Positions 1-4,927 of a stretch of DNA of 22,476 bases are shown here, piece after piece. Source of the stretch: Desulfobacterales bacterium (GTDB lineage: Bacteria; Desulfobacterota; Desulfobacteria; Desulfobacterales; Desulfosalsimonadaceae); the NCBI GenBank assembly GCA_029933295.1, contig JAOZOL010000011.1:1-22476 (forward strand), written 5' to 3'. The translations under genes were made by a program, and so were the position numbers. The notes under the pieces were generated by a model. The model saw only the letters and a program-made list of their open reading frames with translations. It made no database searches and was not told where the DNA came from. The first letter of the stretch is position 1. Each line of letters begins with the position of its first letter.

Positions 1-75
1 GCAGAAAAAACCATTGAGCAACTTGGAATTCTGCAGAATACGGAATACGCAGACTTAAACCAAGACGGGGAATAA
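1..75 (+). CDS. 3' end of an unidentified gene (partial)
   Basis: Frame 1 is open from the window edge to a TAA at 73-75 and gives 24 residues ending in YADLNQDGE. The fragment is short, hydrophilic and acidic at its end, and I do not recognise a family. I call it real because its stop is followed within 10 nt by the same antisense intron-like sequence that follows the two higA genes downstream, so it occupies the same position as those genes. By that analogy it may be the antitoxin or second gene of another small accessory module, but this is inference only. Confidence 0.45.
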   Translation, partial: AEKTIEQLGILQNTEYADLNQDGE

Positions 76-84
76 TTTTTTTAT

Positions 85-190
85 AATCAGGTAGCCGGGG
101 GTTTTTCTCCCCCGGCCCCACACCACCTGGCAAGCGGGTCCACACCAGGCGGTTCACTTAAGCTATCAATGAATTTTCACCCATAGTTCT
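85..190 (-). mobile_element. Group II intron relic, copy A (antisense, no ORF)
   Basis: Positions 85-167 match 948-1030 at 82 of 83 bases (A89 versus G952). On the minus strand, 153-122 folds as a domain V-like hairpin: ACCGCCTGG pairs with CCAGGTGGT (9 bp with one G-U), and a short inner stem carries a four-base GACC loop. The next stretch folds as domain VI: GCCGGGGG pairs with CCCCCGGC, a bulged A follows, and the end is CCTGAT at 91-86. Further right, 173-190 resembles the GGGTGAAA motif seen in copy B, but its stem has decayed. There is no reverse transcriptase and the middle of the intron is missing. The group II assignment comes from remembered family features, not from a search. Confidence 0.55.
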
Positions 191-240
191 TTGACAGATA
201 CCAGCCCCTGATCCTTCAACCATTGATTGGTCATTCCTGA

Positions 241-277
241 ATGCATAAGGGTCAAGCTCATCCTTGACGTTATGCAT
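241..277. repeat. Inverted repeat upstream of the higBA1 promoter
   Basis: ATGCATAA (241-248) pairs with TTATGCAT (270-277), and GTCAAG (251-256) pairs with CTTGAC (263-268). The loop is six bases, with GG opposite a single G as the only interruption. This 14-bp interrupted stem ends 14 nt before the -35 box of higBA1. It could be a terminator-like structure for upstream transcription, although no T-run follows it, or a binding site for a regulator. A TTATGCA also lies just upstream of the second higBA promoter (1205-1211), so part of it may be a shared element. Confidence 0.5.
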
Positions 278-291
278 ATTTTGTAAACAAC

Positions 292-327
292 TTGACAACT
301 ATAATGGACACCGTTATAATATGACCC
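292..327 (+). promoter_or_regulatory. higBA1 promoter with overlapping operator
   Basis: The -35 TTGACA is at 292-297, the spacer is 17 nt, and the -10 TATAAT is at 315-320. Both boxes match the sigma-70 consensus exactly. An inverted repeat ATAATGG-ACA-CCGTTAT at 301-317 lies in the spacer and enters the -10, where an HTH antitoxin would be expected to bind and repress. The predicted start of transcription is about 327, directly before the higB ATG at 328. Confidence 0.75.
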
Positions 328-621
328 ATGATAAAAACTTTTAAGCCAGCGGGTACAGAAGATATTTTTGATGGCGTGGCATCACAAATAGCTCGAAGAT
401 GCTGCCCTCAATCTATCTGGTCGGTTGCTCGCCGGAAGTTGGATCAAATCAACAGAGTTAGAGCTATTAATGAACTTAAAGTGCCTCCTGGTAATCGTTT
501 GGAACGTTTGAAAGGTGACCGGCAGAATCAATATAGTATTCGTATTAATCAACAATATAGAATTTGTTTTACATGGGAGGGAGGTCATGCCTACGAGATC
601 GAAATCACAGATTACCACTGA
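328..621 (+). CDS. higB: HigB-type toxin (RelE superfamily mRNA interferase), module 1
   Basis: This 97-residue basic protein has the conserved C-terminal half of the HigB/plasmid-killer family: PPGNRLERLKGDR, then YSIRINQQYRICFTW, then EIEITDYH at the end. Members of this family are small ribosome-dependent or free mRNA endonucleases neutralised by the partner HigA. The gene comes first, before its antitoxin, which is the reversed order typical of hig operons. It overlaps higA by 35 nt, so the two are co-transcribed. The ATG sits at the predicted transcription start with no Shine-Dalgarno sequence, so translation is probably leaderless. It is related to the second HigB in this window, most clearly in the last 45 residues, but diverged. 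Confidence 0.9.
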   Translation: MIKTFKPAGTEDIFDGVASQIARRCCPQSIWSVARRKLDQINRVRAINELKVPPGNRLERLKGDRQNQYSIRINQQYRICFTWEGGHAYEIEITDYH

Positions 622-949
622 TGTTGGGAGGCGGCTGCCTCGAAATCGGCCCCCGACACACCCTGGGGAGATGCTTTTTGAGGAATTTGTCAAGCCGCTT
701 GGCCTTACACAAGCAGAACTCGCTCGTTGCCTGGGCGTTTCTTACCCTCGTCTCAACGAAATTATTAAAGGCAGACGTTCTGTAACTCCGGATACGGCAC
801 TTCGGCTTTCCCGTGTTTTGGGTATGTCCGCTGATTTCTGGCTGGGCTTGCAACAGGATTGGGATCTTTGGCATGCAATGAACAGTCCCGGTGCAAAACA
901 GATTAATCGACTGAAACCAATTCCTACAGATCAACATTCTTTTGCATAA
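587..949 (+). CDS. higA: HigA-type antitoxin (XRE/Cro HTH), module 1
   Basis: This is a 120-residue HigA/VapI-family antitoxin. After a basic, proline-rich N-terminus, the HTH region begins at RPPTHPGEMLFEEFVKPLG (about residues 20-38). The helix-turn-helix QAELARCLGVSYPRLNEII follows, then VTPDTALRLSRVLGMSADFWL, a motif typical of the family. The ATG at 587 is preferred over in-frame starts further upstream because a purine-rich GGGAGGGAGG at 575-584 lies just before it. HigA should bind HigB and also repress the operon through the inverted repeat at 301-317. The last base of its TAA coincides with the predicted end of the antisense intron relic. Confidence 0.9.
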   Translation: MPTRSKSQITTDVGRRLPRNRPPTHPGEMLFEEFVKPLGLTQAELARCLGVSYPRLNEIIKGRRSVTPDTALRLSRVLGMSADFWLGLQQDWDLWHAMNSPGAKQINRLKPIPTDQHSFA

Positions 950-1137
950 TCGGGTAGCCGGGGGTTTTTCTCCCCCGGCCCCACACCACCTGGCAAGCGG
1001 GTCCACACCAGGCGGTTCACTTAAGCTATCGGGCCGTAGCTTCGGCTAATACTTTTGTTGATGTGTTAAACACGTTAACAGGATTCACGTATAGGGGACT
1101 TTCACCCCATAAGTTCACGCCCATGCCGGGCGTACAC
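949..1137 (-). mobile_element. Group II intron relic, copy B (antisense, ORF-less mini-intron)
   Basis: Read on the minus strand, GTGTACGCCC at 1137-1128 resembles a group II 5' end. Then come a perfect hairpin (ACGCCC/GGGCGT, 1117-1133), GGGGTGAAAGTCCCC (1108-1094; a domain I-type stem-loop), a linker, domain V (1016-985, 9-bp stem ACCGCCTGG/CCAGGTGGT) and domain VI (stem GCCGGGGG/CCCCCGGC with a bulged A seven bases from the end). It finishes at CCCGAT (954-949). The element is about 189 nt with no maturase, far shorter than an active intron, so most of domains I to IV is deleted. The 3' end abuts the higA1 stop codon. Family identity is from memory. The 5' boundary is the least certain point. 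Confidence 0.55.
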
Positions 1138-1149
1138 CAAGCTCTTGCA

Positions 1150-1184
1150 GCGGCTCGCAAAAAGCCGCGCCCGCTGAAGAGCGG
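1150..1184. repeat. Two adjacent hairpins beside intron relic B
   Basis: GCGGCT (1150-1155) pairs with AGCCGC (1163-1168), and CCGCT (1171-1175) pairs with AGCGG (1180-1184) across a GAAG loop. They lie in the presumed 5' exon of intron relic B. Some bacterial group II introns (class C) insert next to stem-loops such as terminators, so these hairpins could be part of the insertion target. They could also simply be the terminator-like end of an earlier gene. Confidence 0.4.
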
Positions 1185-1215
1185 CGTTCTCTTCTCAATA
1201 AAACTTATGCAATGC

Positions 1216-1251
1216 TTGACATTTAACGGACGTCGTTATATAAATATAATT
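1216..1251 (+). promoter_or_regulatory. higBA2 promoter with overlapping operator
   Basis: The -35 TTGACA is at 1216-1221, the spacer is 17 nt, and the -10 TATAAA is at 1239-1244. The inverted repeat TAACG-GACGT-CGTTA at 1224-1238 fills the spacer. It resembles the operator of higBA1 (shared pattern TAAYGGACRYCGTTA) and has the same placement relative to the boxes. The predicted transcript starts at about 1251, next to the ATG at 1252. Confidence 0.72.
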
Positions 1252-1527
1252 ATGATAAAGAATTTTAAATGCAAGTACACACAAGCCATTTATGAGGGGA
1301 AAAATCCTAAACAATTTCGAGCATTTCAGGCGCAGGCAGAACGTAAACTTCAAATGCTTGACAGTGCAACCGAATTACTTGATTTGCGATCCCCAGTCGG
1401 TAACAGGCTTGAAAAGTTGAGTGGAAACAGACAAGGGCAGCACAGCATAAGAATCAACAAACAGTGGCGTGTATGCTTTGTATGGTCTGATGAACCATGC
1501 GATGTGGAGATAACCGATTATCATTAG
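1252..1527 (+). CDS. higB: HigB-type toxin (RelE superfamily mRNA interferase), module 2
   Basis: This 91-residue basic protein shares the family core with module 1: SPVGNRLEKLSGNRQGQHS, then IRINKQWRVCFVW, then DVEITDYH. The frame stays open further upstream to 1063, but that extension runs through the intron relic and the promoter. The ATG at 1252 matches the start of HigB1 (ATGATAAA in both) and sits at the predicted transcription start, so the mRNA again looks leaderless. The N-terminal half has diverged from HigB1 more than the C-terminal half, which suggests two separate lineages rather than a fresh duplication. Confidence 0.9.
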   Translation: MIKNFKCKYTQAIYEGKNPKQFRAFQAQAERKLQMLDSATELLDLRSPVGNRLEKLSGNRQGQHSIRINKQWRVCFVWSDEPCDVEITDYH

Positions 1528-1539
1528 GAGATACAAATT

Positions 1540-1839
1540 ATGAACAATATGCGACCAATTCATCCAGGAGAAATTATCAAAGAAGAGTACCTTAAACCTC
1601 TGGATATGAGTGTAAATGCTTTGGCAGTTGCTTTGCGTGTGCCAGCACCCAGAATTTATGATGTCGTAAGGGAAAAGCGAGGTGTCAGTATTGATACTGC
1701 TCTTAGACTGGCTACCTACTTTAACACCACTGCACAATTCTGGATGAATCTACAAGTCAGTTATGACCTCAAAATTGCCCGACAGAATATGCAAAAAATC
1801 AAGGATGAGATAATCCCTTTGCAAATTGCTGTCGCCTGA
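1540..1839 (+). CDS. higA: HigA-type antitoxin (XRE/Cro HTH), module 2
   Basis: This 99-residue HigA family protein begins MNNMRPIHPGEIIKEEYLKP. The HTH VNALAVALRVPAPRIYDVV follows, then VSIDTALRLATYFNTTAQFWMNLQ, the same layout as HigA1. An AGGAG at 1527-1531 gives a good ribosome site nine bases before the ATG. It begins 12 nt after the higB2 stop. It is shorter than HigA1 at both ends. Its stop at 1837-1839 is followed after 11 nt by the truncated third intron copy, and then by istB debris. Confidence 0.9.
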   Translation: MNNMRPIHPGEIIKEEYLKPLDMSVNALAVALRVPAPRIYDVVREKRGVSIDTALRLATYFNTTAQFWMNLQVSYDLKIARQNMQKIKDEIIPLQIAVA

Positions 1840-1850
1840 AGTACAAAGAG

Positions 1851-1865
1851 AATCGGGTAGCCGGG
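1851..1865 (-). repeat. Truncated copy C of the intron 3' end
   Basis: AATCGGGTAGCCGGG matches the first 15 bases of copy B exactly, in the same antisense position just after a higA gene. The match ends abruptly after the start of the domain VI stem, where istB-like sequence takes over. A 15-base match could in principle be chance, but position, orientation and exactness make common origin likely. The break probably marks an insertion or deletion linked to the IS21-type element. Confidence 0.6.
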
Positions 1866-1873
1866 AAAAAACC

Positions 1874-2176
1874 AGGATTGATCTAAGATTTAAACAGTCC
1901 CAACTGGACAAAAAAACAACCATTGATGAATTTAACTTTTCTCATCATGAATCCCGGAAAAGGGAAAAAACCCGAATCTTAAGGTTAATGGACCTGGAAT
2001 TTCTCACAGACCCCAAAGATATTATCCTGATCGGCAACCCTGGCACGGGAAAAACGTTCCTGGCCAGGTGCATTGCCTATGCCGCTACTCAGGCCAAGCT
2101 AACTGTTTGTTATTCTGCCCCCCCAATACGACATTTAATTGCGGCAAGTGAACTCAAGCGTTGGCCTTGGGAGTAA
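1874..2176 (+). pseudogene. istB: istB fragment (IS21-family transposition ATPase), truncated
   Basis: The frame shows an IstB-like stretch: LRFKQSQLDKKTTIDEFNF, then a linker, then ILIGNPGTGKTFLARCIAY (Walker A GNPGTGKT) and HLIAASEL. IstB proteins are about 250 residues. Here only the part around Walker A survives, and Walker B, the sensor motifs and the C-terminus are missing. After about 2150 the homology stops and the frame ends at TAA/TGA-rich sequence leading to the next promoter. No istA or terminal repeats are visible. The open frame continues upstream into the end of higA2, which is an artefact of the junction. The fragment has no evident function. Confidence 0.75.
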
Positions 2177-2195
2177 AGACCTGGAAATAAAGATA

Positions 2196-2243
2196 TTGAC
2201 AATCTCTCCTATGTGGACTATTATAGCTATGATAATCCACATA
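2196..2243 (+). promoter_or_regulatory. Promoter and 34-bp palindromic operator of the mazF module
   Basis: The -35 TTGACA is at 2196-2201, the spacer is 17 nt, and the -10 TATTAT is at 2219-2224. A near-perfect 34-bp palindrome at 2210-2243 has perfect 8-bp outer arms, TATGTGGA and TCCACATA. Its centre is AGCT and it has only two mismatched pairs. It covers the -10 and the start site. This is what is expected for autorepression by a ribbon-helix-helix antitoxin binding as several dimers. Confidence 0.8.
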
Positions 2244-2264
2244 ATAATCAGATTGAGGTGCAAC

Positions 2265-2498
2265 ATGAAAACAGTCCAAATGACACTTGATGAGAATCTA
2301 GTGCGATCAGTTGATCGTGTTGTAAAGAAAATCCACACCACTCGCTCTGCATTCACACGAGACGCTCTTCGTGATGCACTTGCGAAATTTAATGTTGCTC
2401 GTCTCGAACAGCAACATCGCAAAGGGTACGAAATTCTTCCTGTCAATAAAGTAGAGTTCAGCGTATGGGAAGATGAGCAGGCGTGGGGTGACGAATGA
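2265..2498 (+). CDS. Ribbon-helix-helix antitoxin of a MazF module
   Basis: This 77-residue protein begins MKTVQMTLDENLVRSVDRV. The pattern is that of a ribbon-helix-helix (CopG/MetJ-like) DNA-binding domain: a beta-strand with alternating residues, then helix 1 and helix 2 (TRSAFTRDALRDAL). The C-terminal tail rich in E, W and D (VEFSVWEDEQAWGDE) is the likely toxin-binding part. The frame is open upstream to 2139, but the ATG at 2265 has GAGGTG at 2255-2260 and starts the RHH domain at its usual point. The stop overlaps the toxin start as ATGA (2495-2498). I leave the symbol blank because MazE proper has a different fold. Confidence 0.88.
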   Translation: MKTVQMTLDENLVRSVDRVVKKIHTTRSAFTRDALRDALAKFNVARLEQQHRKGYEILPVNKVEFSVWEDEQAWGDE

Positions 2499-2809
2499 AG
2501 CGCGGAGAGATCCGATGGTATAAATTTGAGTATCCCGACAAAAAACGCCCTATCTTGATCCTCACAAGAGATTCTATTCTTGAGTATCTGGGTGAGGTCA
2601 CTGTAGCCCCTGTTACATCCACCGTACGCGACATTCCCAGCGAAGTCGCCTTGTCCAAACAAGACGGTATGCCCAGGGCTTGCGCGGTGAATTGCGATCA
2701 CATCCAGACCATTGCCAAAGGCAAGATCGGATCGCGTGTCACTGCTCTCTCAGATGACAAAATGAACCGTGTCGCCAAAGCAATAGGGTTTGCGCTGAAT
2801 CTCTGGTAA
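2495..2809 (+). CDS. mazF: MazF/PemK-family toxin (mRNA endoribonuclease)
   Basis: This 104-residue protein has the MazF/PemK fold markers in order: MKRGEIRWYKFEYPD, KKRPILILTRD, VTVAPVTSTVRDIPSEV, then CAVNCDHIQTIAKGKIG and the C-terminal helix LSDDKMNRVAKAIGFALNL. The basic loop residue in KRP and the Thr/Ser in VTST match the positions used for catalysis in the family. MazF toxins cleave mRNA at short sequences and are held in check by the co-translated antitoxin. Here the start codon overlaps the antitoxin stop by 4 nt. Length is normal, so the toxin looks intact. Confidence 0.9.
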   Translation: MKRGEIRWYKFEYPDKKRPILILTRDSILEYLGEVTVAPVTSTVRDIPSEVALSKQDGMPRACAVNCDHIQTIAKGKIGSRVTALSDDKMNRVAKAIGFALNLW

Positions 2810-2838
2810 GGGAGGGCCAACCAGGACTTGTCCAGGTA

Positions 2839-2865
2839 TTTCAAATGGCCGCGGCCATTTTGAAA
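2839..2865. repeat. Long hairpin downstream of mazF
   Basis: TTTCAAATGGCC at 2839-2850 pairs with GGCCATTTTGAAA further right with one extra T. The core ATGGCCGCGGCCAT (2845-2858) is a perfect palindrome. It lies 29 nt after the mazF stop and ends about 110 nt before the next gene. No T-run follows, so it is not a canonical terminator on either strand. It may still stabilise the 3' end of the toxin-antitoxin mRNA or be a repeat of the host genome. Confidence 0.5.
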
Positions 2866-2962
2866 ACCGTGAAGTCAACGTTATGCAGATTTGGAATATA
2901 TATGACAGTAAAATTTTTTGTGAAGATATTTTATCGTTATTCCCTTTCTATAAAAAAATATT

Positions 2963-2969
2963 AAGGAGG
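2963..2969 (+). promoter_or_regulatory. Strong ribosome binding site of the FAAL gene
   Basis: AAGGAGG is a full match to the anti-Shine-Dalgarno sequence. Its spacing is 5 nt to a TTG at 2975 and 14 nt to an ATG at 2984. The spacing favours TTG as the start, despite the rare codon. Confidence 0.7.
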
Positions 2970-2974
2970 TTTTT

Positions 2975-4741
2975 TTGCTTAAAATGACAATTATCGACTT
3001 TTTGAAGGAGCGAGCAACAAAAAACGCAGACGAATTGGCTTTTCGTTTTATGGGCAACGGCGAATTGGACGGGCCGATCACAGAGTGGACATTCTCTGAA
3101 CTCTATCGCCAAAGCGCCGGAGTGGCTGAAGACCTCGTTGAACAGGGGCTTACAGGTTCAAGCGTCCTGCTCGTATTTCCTCCGGGACTCGATTTCGTGA
3201 AGGCATTCTACGGTTGCCTCCTCGCAGGTGCGCGGGCGGTTCCTGTCCCGCTACCCAATCCCCGCAGCAAGAACCCTCTTGGCAGGATACTAAACACCGC
3301 CGGAGCCTGCGGCGCTTCAACTGTCTTGACCAATCAGGAGTTGGCAGAAATGGTCGCGCCGATGATGTCTGAGCTTCCTGTTTCCTTGAAGGCGGTGACC
3401 GACCGTGTTGCGACCAATTGGGCCGGCCCCTGGCCTGAGATGAACGAAGTTGCCTATCTGCAGTTCACGTCGGGTTCCACCGGTCATCCTAAAGGAGTCG
3501 CTGTCAAGCACACCAACGCCGTGTCAAACGTCCGCGTGATGGGTGAGATGCTGCGCCTTGATTCGACAAAACCAGCGATGGTGTGGGCTCCCCACTACCA
3601 CGACCTGTGCCTGGTCGGATTCGTGCTGGGCCCGGTTCAGTTTGGATATGAGTCAACACTGATGGGTCCTATGGAATTTCTCCTAAAGCCGGTGCGATGG
3701 CTGCGAGCAATGAGTCACTATAAAATCGCCAACACCGCCTGCCCGAACTTCGGCTACGAATACTCGGCACGGCGGATCAAGCCCGAAGAGTGCGAGGGGC
3801 TTGACCTGAGCCATTGGATAGTAGCGGGAAACGGGGGAGAGCCAGTACTTCAGCAGACATTGGAAATGTTCAACAAAAAATTCGGGCCGTACGGGTTTCG
3901 GCCGCAGACATTTATGCCCTGTTATGGCATGGCTGAGTCCGTGCTCTTCGTGGCCGGACTGAAATCGCTATCCCAGGCTCCCAAGGTACTCACGCTAAGC
4001 GCAACAGACCTGGAGACGCACACCGTCCGTGTCCTGCCCGACAACGAACCCGGCGGGCGTAATGTCATAAGTTGTGGACGCCCGGGATCAGATCACCGGG
4101 TAATCGCCGTGGACCCTGCCACGCTCACCCGGTCCAATCCCAACCAGGTTGGCGAGCTGTGGGTTCAAGGCCCCAGTGTGCCCGGAGCCTATTGGGGACT
4201 GCCGGAAGAATCCACAGCAACATTTGAAGGGCGCCTCGCTGACACGAACGAGGGCCCCTTTCTGCGCACCGGGGACCTGGGTTTTATTGCAGACGGAGAG
4301 GTCTACCTGACCGGCCGCCTGAAGGATCTGATTATCATCGCCGGACGAAACCACTACCCGAGCGACATCGAACTCACCGTACAGCAATCCGGCGCTCCTG
4401 TTCGTCTGGGGGCCTGCGTGGCCATTTCGGAGCGTGTCAACGGTGCTGAAGAGCTTGTTATTATTGCAGAGGTCGATGAAAAACGGCTTCCTGCCGATGC
4501 TCAATCTAAAGGTACGGGAACGGAATCTATGGATGAATTCTGGGCATCGGCCGTAAAGACTGTCCAGGGAGCAATCTCCATGGGGCACGGCCTGTCGGTG
4601 CGATCCGTGGTGTTCGTGGAACCTCGGAGTCTCGAAAAGACCTCCAGCGGCAAGCCGCGGCGACAGCACTACCAGGAACTCTACCTCAAGGGAGCTCTCG
4701 CTGTGCGCCATGAAAAACGAATGATGCAACAGAAAAGATAA
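2975..4741 (+). CDS. Fatty-acyl-AMP ligase (FAAL), stand-alone
   Basis: This 588-residue enzyme belongs to the adenylate-forming (ANL) superfamily. It should activate a free fatty acid with ATP to acyl-AMP and hand it to an acyl carrier protein. Visible motifs are LQFTSGSTGHPKGVAVKH (P-loop, about residue 164), the FAAL-typical FGYEYSARRIKPEECEGLDL, MPCYGMAESVLFVAG, FLRTGDLGFIADGEVYLTG, LKDLIIIAGRNHYPSDIE, and C-terminal SSGKPRR with the catalytic Lys at about 560. The last two thirds match FAALs rather than CoA ligases. No carrier domain is fused and no ACP, PKS or NRPS gene lies nearby. The gene is visibly richer in G and C than its neighbours on both sides, which hints at transfer. TTG at 2975 and ATG at 2984 are the alternative starts. 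Confidence 0.9.
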   Translation: MLKMTIIDFLKERATKNADELAFRFMGNGELDGPITEWTFSELYRQSAGVAEDLVEQGLTGSSVLLVFPPGLDFVKAFYGCLLAGARAVPVPLPNPRSKNPLGRILNTAGACGASTVLTNQELAEMVAPMMSELPVSLKAVTDRVATNWAGPWPEMNEVAYLQFTSGSTGHPKGVAVKHTNAVSNVRVMGEMLRLDSTKPAMVWAPHYHDLCLVGFVLGPVQFGYESTLMGPMEFLLKPVRWLRAMSHYKIANTACPNFGYEYSARRIKPEECEGLDLSHWIVAGNGGEPVLQQTLEMFNKKFGPYGFRPQTFMPCYGMAESVLFVAGLKSLSQAPKVLTLSATDLETHTVRVLPDNEPGGRNVISCGRPGSDHRVIAVDPATLTRSNPNQVGELWVQGPSVPGAYWGLPEESTATFEGRLADTNEGPFLRTGDLGFIADGEVYLTGRLKDLIIIAGRNHYPSDIELTVQQSGAPVRLGACVAISERVNGAEELVIIAEVDEKRLPADAQSKGTGTESMDEFWASAVKTVQGAISMGHGLSVRSVVFVEPRSLEKTSSGKPRRQHYQELYLKGALAVRHEKRMMQQKR

Positions 4742-4927
4742 GGACGATTGGACTTGACACTGTGCTGAACTTAAAAAATCTATAAATTTAGAGGCTGTGG
4801 CTGTGCCGGAGTGGCACCTTCAGGCTGGCATAGTCCATGGTAGGTGTTAATCAGAACCGGATCACCTTATTATAGTGGTTATTTTGTCTTTAAAACCGAT
4901 TTCATGGCACATCCATGCTAACCCAAT
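4742..4927. other. Convergent intergenic gap
   Basis: This gap separates the FAAL gene from the end of the lipid A operon on the other strand. A small inverted repeat GTGCC-GGAGT-GGCAC sits at 4803-4817, but it has no T-run on either side. I see no convincing terminator, RNA gene or short ORF with a ribosome site here. Confidence 0.5.

Noticed and set aside
1031..1250. Possible integron attC site, including GTTAAAC at 1061-1067
   Set aside because: One GTTRRRY-like core is present, but I find no matching second core, no imperfect-palindrome layout with paired L boxes, and no integrase. The motif also lies inside the intron relic.
1063..1251. Longer N-terminus for HigB2
   Set aside because: The in-frame extension would be translated through intron relic and promoter sequence, and the ATG at 1252 matches HigB1.
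2135..2701. 188-codon open frame on the minus strand
   Set aside because: It runs antisense through the promoter, the RHH antitoxin and most of mazF, has no recognisable domain, and overlaps two well-supported genes.
4088..4729. 213-codon open frame on the minus strand inside the FAAL gene
   Set aside because: It is a shadow of the GC-rich FAAL coding sequence and has no recognisable domain or ribosome site.
4803..4817. Terminator between the FAAL gene and the kinase gene
   Set aside because: The stem is only 5 bp and no T-run follows on either strand.
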